Source: Podochytrium sp. JEL0797 (taxonomy: Eukaryota; Chytridiomycota; Chytridiomycetes; Chytridiales; Chytriomycetaceae). Taken from it: 24,420 bases of DNA. The stretch's first letter is position 1, and each line of letters begins with the position of its first letter. The stretch is taken from NCBI GenBank assembly GCA_027596195.1, contig JADGJG010000314.1, positions 1-24,420 of the forward strand, in the 5' to 3' direction. The translations under genes and the position numbers were made by a program. The notes beneath the pieces were generated by a model that ran no database searches, had not been told where the DNA came from, and was given only the letters and a program-made list of their open reading frames with translations. This document shows, piece by piece, positions 19,641-24,420 of the stretch.

Positions 19641-21048
19641 ATGGCGCAACCTGAAAACTGGCACACTCCGCACGGCAGCACTTCCGCATCGACCGAGACT
19701 TCTGGTTCTGCCAAACAGATCTCGCTCGTGTGCACGGGTCACTCGCGGCCCGTCAACGACCTGTCGTTTTCGTCCTTTGTGGCCACGGGAGACTATTTCC
19801 TGCTGTCTGCGTGCAAGGGTACTGTAGAGTGGTGTGTGTTGGGGCAATGATTAACCGCTTCCTCTAGACGCGGTACCTATCTTAAGGAAGGGCAGCACGG
19901 GCGATTGGGTCGGTTCCTTCAAAGGTGATTATTAAATGTGGCAGAAGCGTGGCTCACGCTTCCCCCCCAAACAGGCCACAAGGGCGCAGTCTGGGCAACC
20001 CGAATCACTCCGAATGCATCGCTTTCCGTAACGGGGAGTGCCGATTTTACCGCAAAGGTTTGTTTTGTTGATCAACCCATCGACATGCGCTGATACCCTG
20101 CACTTAACTGCAGGTCTGGGACAATATCACGGGCCAACCGATTGTGTCGTTTGAACATGCTCATATCGTCAAGACGGTGGATATCTCTGGTACCTCAGTT
20201 TTGCGTCTTGATTCTGTTGCTTCGAAACATATCACTCAACAAACGTAATCTCAGACGACGGTCGATACGTACTCACTGGCGGCAACGAAAAAAAGCTCAA
20301 ACTGTTTGACCAACGGTCCCCAACCGCAACAACTCCCGTTCGTCTCCTCGAAGGTCTCACGCACGACGTCAAAACCTCGCTGCTGGATGTAACACATGGT
20401 CTCGTGTTCAACGGCGATGGAAAGGAACTGCGCGTGTGGGATTTGAGAAAGAGCGCGCAAGTGAGTTCGCGGATTTTCGAGGACGAGGTGACGGATTTGA
20501 GGTTCTCGTGGGATCGCAAATATATCCTTTGTACGGCGGGGAAGAGGGTGTTTTTTTATAACGCGATCACGTAAGTGTGGGGAGTTTTTGGTGGTTCTGA
20601 AGGGGGGTTTTGGTATTGAATTTTATTTTTTCGCGTGGCGGGGTTGCCTTCACAGCGCGAGTCTTGAAAAGCAGTTTGATACCACCGTTGATGCTTCTTG
20701 TTCCGCGCTGCATCCGCAAGAGCTCAGATTTGTAGTTGGTGGAACAAGTGATTTGTGGGTGAGGGAGTATGACTTCAACACGGGGCAGGAGTTGGAAGGT
20801 ATTCGATTCGACTTGCTGCGCTTCAAACTGGCATCACTCATTCTGTTTTTATTTGCGCCAGTTTATAAGGGACATCATGGACCAGTGCATTGCTGCAGTT
20901 TCAGTCCAGACGGGCAGTTGTACGCCACCGGATCGGAGGATGGGACCATTCGGTTTGTTTTTCCCTGCGTCCTTTTATTTTCCATGTCTTATCATGTTGT
21001 AGATTGTGGCAAACGTTCCCCGGAACCACGTACGGGCTGTGGCAGTAG
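19641..21048 (+). CDS. STRAP: STRAP/Unrip WD40 protein
   Basis: Eight exons: 19641-19818, 19868-19924, 19975-20057, 20114-20189, 20255-20570, 20656-20798, 20862-20952 and 21003-21048. They join in phase to 329 aa. Most introns are 49-65 nt. After a ~30-residue Ser/Thr-rich leader the WD40 propeller begins at CTGHSRPVNDLSFS and runs through ILRKGSTGDWVGSFKGHKGA, SADFTAKVWDN, HAHIVKTVDIS, YVLTGGNEKKLKLFD, LRVWDLRKS, SALHPQELRFVVGG and YKGHHGPVHCCSFSPDG to GSEDGTIRLWQTFPGTTYGL. This sequence order is that of STRAP (Unrip), a cytoplasmic partner of the SMN complex in snRNP assembly that also binds TGF-beta receptors in animals. In fungi the snRNP role is the likelier one. The ending at YGLWQ is where the animal protein's basic tail would begin. 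Identification is firm. Confidence 0.93.
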
Positions 21049-21225
21049 TAGTGAAGGAGGAAGAGGAGGGAGTGGAGGTGATAGCAAAATCAAAACAATA
21101 AAGCCGAATACGGGAAATTTATACAAGTCTCCAATAATAGAAAAACAAAGAAACACTCCAAAATCTGAAGGAACACGATCAACTCCGTTCCCTCCTCCTC
21201 TCCAGCAACAAATTCCAACCAACTC

Positions 21226-23104
21226 TCAGCACGCACAATCCTCAAACAGGTCTTGGCTGCTTTCGTTGGCCCCTCCGTTCACTTCCTCACTCAAACTCAC
21301 AGCTTCGAGGCGTTCCAAGAGAAATTTTTCGTACAACGAGATAAAGTCCTCTTGCCGCATCGTTTCGATCGCTTTCAGGCTCTATTCGTGTTCGAGACAG
21401 TGGTGAGCGAAAAGAAGAGGGTTTGAGAAATACTCAACTCGTCGAATCCGCACGACTTGAATCGCGCGCGTTGCGGAATTGACGAACCGCTTTTCAAGCA
21501 ATAAGCAGCATGCAATCAATCCAGCCCTTCCCACACCTGTTCAAGTCAAATCAGCATCTCAGTTGTGGAGGGGTGTGTATCGGAAGGGGCTGGGCACACT
21601 CACCGCCGCGACAATGAATCAACACATTCACGCCTTTCCTCAACTGTTGGTCCATTTTTGAAATCACAGACGCGACTTCTTCAATCGTGTCTGGGCAGGA
21701 ACCTTCAATGATGGGAATGCGGAGGATGCCCATTCCGTATTTTGCGGCGGTGCTTTCGTATTTTGGGAAGGGGGCGCCGAGGTACGAGAGTTCGGCGTCG
21801 TTGAGGCAGCTGTGTTGTGTTGTGTGGGGGAAGGTTTATTGGGAATCGTTTGGATGCGCAACGGAGGCGTGAAGAGGGTTATACCAAACGACGCATTTGA
21901 TGTTCAGGCTCGACAACCGCTCGAAATCGGAATCGAGGTCCCTGTTGATGGCCGCTAAACAAGAAACACGCGCGTCAATACAAAAACACCACGAGGGGGA
22001 AAGGCGACAAAAAACAAAAATAAAAAACACAAACCTCTCCCATTCACAGGCCCCGTATCCAACCGCACCTTCTTTCCCGGACAACTACTCAACGCAACGT
22101 TCCCATACACCCCACCTTCATCCCCACACACTGTCACACCGTTTGGGAGCACAATGAATTCCGACTGTGTTTCCATCAAGGGGCTGAACACGGCGTTCGC
22201 GTCGTCTTCTTCGAGGTGTGTAAAGTCCGTTCCGGAAGCTTCCATCAGTTCAATGGCTTCACGGCCGTGTGTGCTTTCGTCGCCGGGGGTCGTGGGTGCG
22301 GCGGGGGAAGAAAATTCGGGGACCGTACGCGGGTTGGTGGGGGGTGTGGTTGGAATCAGGTCTTTTGGGTCCGCGAGTTTGTGCAGGAATGCGGTGGGTT
22401 TGGTGATTAGGTCGTTGTCTTGAGGGGTGGTTGTGGTTGTGGTGGGGAGGAAAGTGGCTGAGATGGTGGTAGTGGAGGTAGTGGCGGGGGATTTTGGTGG
22501 TCCGGTTCCGCCGTTGCTGCGTTGGAGTTGGGCGAGCGAAGGGGAAGAGGGTGGTTTTGGGGTTCTGTATTTTGTTGGAGTTTGGGGCTTTGGGTTTGAG
22601 CGCGTTGTGTTTGGGGAGCTCGAATAATTCTGCGGTGCGGGTTGCTGTTGGCTGCGAGAAGTGGGAGGTGAATGAAATTTTCCGACACGTCAGAATCGTT
22701 TTTGACAGTGATTGCAAGCGGGGAGAAAGGTGTTGTTTACTTCATGATTCGCGCAACGGGAAACCCGCCGATATATCCCGAGGAAGAGGGTGCCCGGCCC
22801 GTGGGATAATTCTTTTGAGGGACGCCAAGCAGGTCAAGAAAGTCTTTTGGCTGGAAGGGAGCCGTATTAGTACGCATTAAAGGATATAATGATGAAATAA
22901 CCTCACCTGGATCCCGTCGGGGTGTGAGTCCATGGGCGAGGGGGCATCGGGGGTCGGGACGAGAACGGCGTGCGGGAAAAGCCACGAAACGTTGATCGGA
23001 TGCGTCTTGGAGGTGCGCGAGCCAAGCGGGGGAATCGAATTCATTTGGCTGTGTTGGTGGAGTTGTGGGCGGTGCGGAACGGGTGGTGTGGCGGCCAAAT
23101 TCAT
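21226..23104 (-). CDS. CDKN3-like dual-specificity phosphatase with long N-terminal extension
   Basis: Minus-strand exons 23104-22907, 22850-22741, 22651-22035, 21954-21885, 21809-21604, 21536-21439 and 21381-21226 join in phase to 484 aa. Residues 1-310 are mostly low-complexity (Pro, Thr, Ser, Gln), with a Thr run in the middle. The catalytic domain starts at DLDSDFERLSSLNIKCVV and includes CLNDAELSYLG, the general-acid loop IPIIEGSCPD (Asp372), and the P-loop HCRGGVGRAG (Cys398-X5-Arg404). AACLLLE-like IACCLLLEK and SLKAIETMRQEDFISLYEKF complete it. The order matches CDKN3/KAP-type phosphatases, which in animals dephosphorylate CDK2 Thr160; the substrate here is unknown. The start at 23104 is the first in-frame ATG of that exon. 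It converges on STRAP with 177 bases between stops. The first two exons are less certain than the catalytic ones. Confidence 0.85.
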
Positions 23105-23464
23105 GAGCTTGGAGCGGAATCTTTTTTTGGAAATTTCGCATGGAAGGAGTCACGACGCGACAAGGACAAGGGTGGATTTGGCGGGCCATCAACCACACTC
23201 TGCCTCCGATGACATCCTGGGCTCATCAGGCCCGCGCTCCAGAAAGCTCCTCCGCCGTAACTCGCCGTCATTTGACTCAATGACTCTCGCTCCATCCCGT
23301 CAAAACTCTTAAGAACGCGTTCTCTGGGGCGATTTGGGCTTTGGTCACGTCGTGAGGTGAACCATGAACGATCTTGTTTTCAATTTGAGAGCCTCTCATA
23401 CCACGTCAACACCGCTGTCTCGGCGCGCGTCCAAATCACCCGTCACCCTTGCGGGTTATTGTAT
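23105..23464. other. Upstream region of the phosphatase gene
   Basis: Between the phosphatase start and the kinase remnant. It contains the second copy of the 22-base dispersed repeat (23426-23447). No coding sequence is supported. Confidence 0.5.
23426..23447 (+). repeat. 22-base dispersed repeat, copy 2
   Basis: CGCGTCCAAATCACCCGTCACC, 21 of 22 bases identical to 19086-19107. The shared core is GCGTCCAAATCAC followed by CGTCACC. Confidence 0.5.
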
Positions 23465-24414
23465 CTAACTTGCAGCCAGTTGTGAAGACAAAGCTGACCC
23501 AGAAGCGTGGAATACTTCATGCAGCAGTCCCATTCTGTCCGAGCCACCACTGGGTTCAGCTGGATTCGATGGAAATATCACGCCGTGTGATTTCACTTGT
23601 GTAGCAAAGCTTTTGAGAATCAATTGCCATCTTTCAGCAGGAAAACAATTGTATTTGCGCTTTTGAAATACGAAATGAGTGCATGTTGATTTTTCAAACT
23701 TGCAATAATATTCCACGTCAGAGAACTCTGCTGACTCTCAAAGGCTCCTTCCGCAAATCCAACAGGCACATATCCAACCACAAAATCGTCAACCAGATGA
23801 GTATCATATGACGCTTTTGCTTTTGTGGAAGTTGGATAATTGGATGAAAGACAAATGAGCGGGATTTGTCCGTACGGTGGATATTTAGGCCCACCCGAAG
23901 ACATTTTTCCATTTTGCTCCAATCAGATTTTGCTCCAATCAGCTTTCACTCCGATACAACATCACACTGGCACGCAGCGCCGGCACACGACGCTGATGCA
24001 GCCCCTATCGACACCAGTCGAACTGACTCGAAAATCTGGTCCGAGTGGCCAAGCCAAGGTCGCATATTTTGTCGTCCCAATGCGCACCTTTTTGGCTGAA
24101 AAGGATATTTCCGAGTTTGAGGTCGCGGTGCGCGATTCCCACGCTGTGGAGCGCTATGCAGTGATTCTGCCCTTGAGGATATCAACCCGCATTTCTCAAA
24201 AATGAGAAATACGTGGTTGACGTCCTCGTGACAGGCAAAGAACTTCGTGAAACTCGCGTGTGAAAATATCACGCTCTCGGTGCGTGGCGTTGTGGTTCGT
24301 GTGGCGTCCCTTGCGAAGTACTTTGACGGAGCGAAGTTTCGGATTGAACTTCCTGCCGCGATATTGACAATAATTGGTTTGAGAAGGTCGGGAGAAGCGA
24401 ATTAACCATTTCAA
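23465..24414 (-). pseudogene. Decayed polo-like protein kinase
   Basis: On the minus strand, kinase subdomains appear in the correct order but in different frames. In 24414-24196 there is a beta-3 Lys segment (RSVKVLRKGRH) and a helix-C-like stretch (HRERDIF). One base out of frame, SFTKFFACHEDVNHVFLIFE (ending near 24210) follows. In a third frame, GIAHRDLKLGNILF (His-Arg-Asp at 24130-24122) is followed by KICDLGLATR (DLG at 24061-24053), then a TAG at 24007. The HRDLKLGN plus DxGLAT combination is typical of polo-like kinases. About 25 residues between subdomains V and VIb are missing. Downstream, 23922-23620 and 23716-23465 carry possible polo-box remains (NQHALISYFKSANTIVFLL, then WQLIL in another frame). 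Multiple frame breaks, a missing segment and a Phe-to-Leu change in DFG mark it as non-functional. The N-terminal end may continue beyond the window. Confidence 0.7.
23911..23942 (+). repeat. Tandem 16-base duplication
   Basis: ATTTTGCTCCAATCAG occurs twice head to tail inside the kinase remnant, consistent with small duplication during decay. Confidence 0.7.
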
Positions 24415-24420
24415 GGGGGG

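Noticed and set aside
20458..20480. Possible intron donor GTGAGT inside the large STRAP exon
   Set aside because: Reading through keeps the WD40 frame and conserved segments; there is no matching acceptor that preserves both frame and domain.

Overview
This looks like nuclear DNA of a compact, intron-rich fungus. The protein genes are interrupted by short GT-AG introns, mostly 50-75 nt. One gene encodes a Pil1/Lsp1-type eisosome BAR protein, a fungal family, and another a fungal/plant-type phenylalanine ammonia-lyase. SMN/snRNP-linked genes (SART3, STRAP) and a CDKN3-like phosphatase, together with a NACHT-ankyrin protein, suggest an early-diverging lineage such as a chytrid rather than a yeast. 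That placement is inference. All exon models below were built by hand from reading frame, splice sites and family alignment from memory.

Layout: (1) 48-3567 (+), 5'-truncated SART3/Prp24-like U4/U6 recycling factor. (2) 3754-5450 (+), Pil1-like eisosome protein with a long Pro/Gln/Tyr tail. (3) 5451-6220, no convincing gene. (4) 6221-9221 (-), phenylalanine ammonia-lyase, divergent from (5) 9689-10440 (+), a sigma-like glutathione S-transferase; the space between them carries a phased CCAAT-type array. (6) 10764-11627 (-), mitochondrial ribosomal protein bL19m, head-to-head with only 34 bp between ATGs with (7) 11662-12506 (+), the mitochondrial phosphatidylglycerophosphate phosphatase GEP4. 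(8) 12846-17600 (+), a 1436-residue NLR-like protein: N-terminal helical region with a hydrophobic segment, NACHT NTPase and about 18 ankyrin repeats. (9) 18296-18813 (+), Acr2/Ibp1-type rhodanese-fold phosphatase. (10) 18829 to about 19340 (-), a weakly supported small gene. (11) 19641-21048 (+), STRAP WD40 protein. (12) 21226-23104 (-), CDKN3-like dual-specificity phosphatase with a long low-complexity N-terminal half. (13) 23465-24414 (-), decayed polo-like kinase sequence with several frame breaks.

Most of these are unrelated housekeeping genes. Small functional pairings are visible: bL19m and GEP4 are both mitochondrial and share a tiny divergent promoter; PAL and GST share a divergent intergenic region; SART3 and STRAP both serve snRNP biology but are far apart. 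The NACHT-ankyrin gene is the accessory-type gene of the window, and it has copies of one palindromic element on both sides.

The most striking genome-level signal is a repeated base-composition switch inside individual exons. Many longer exons begin C-rich and end G-rich on the coding strand, on both strands of the window. No tRNA, rRNA, CRISPR or intact transposon was seen.
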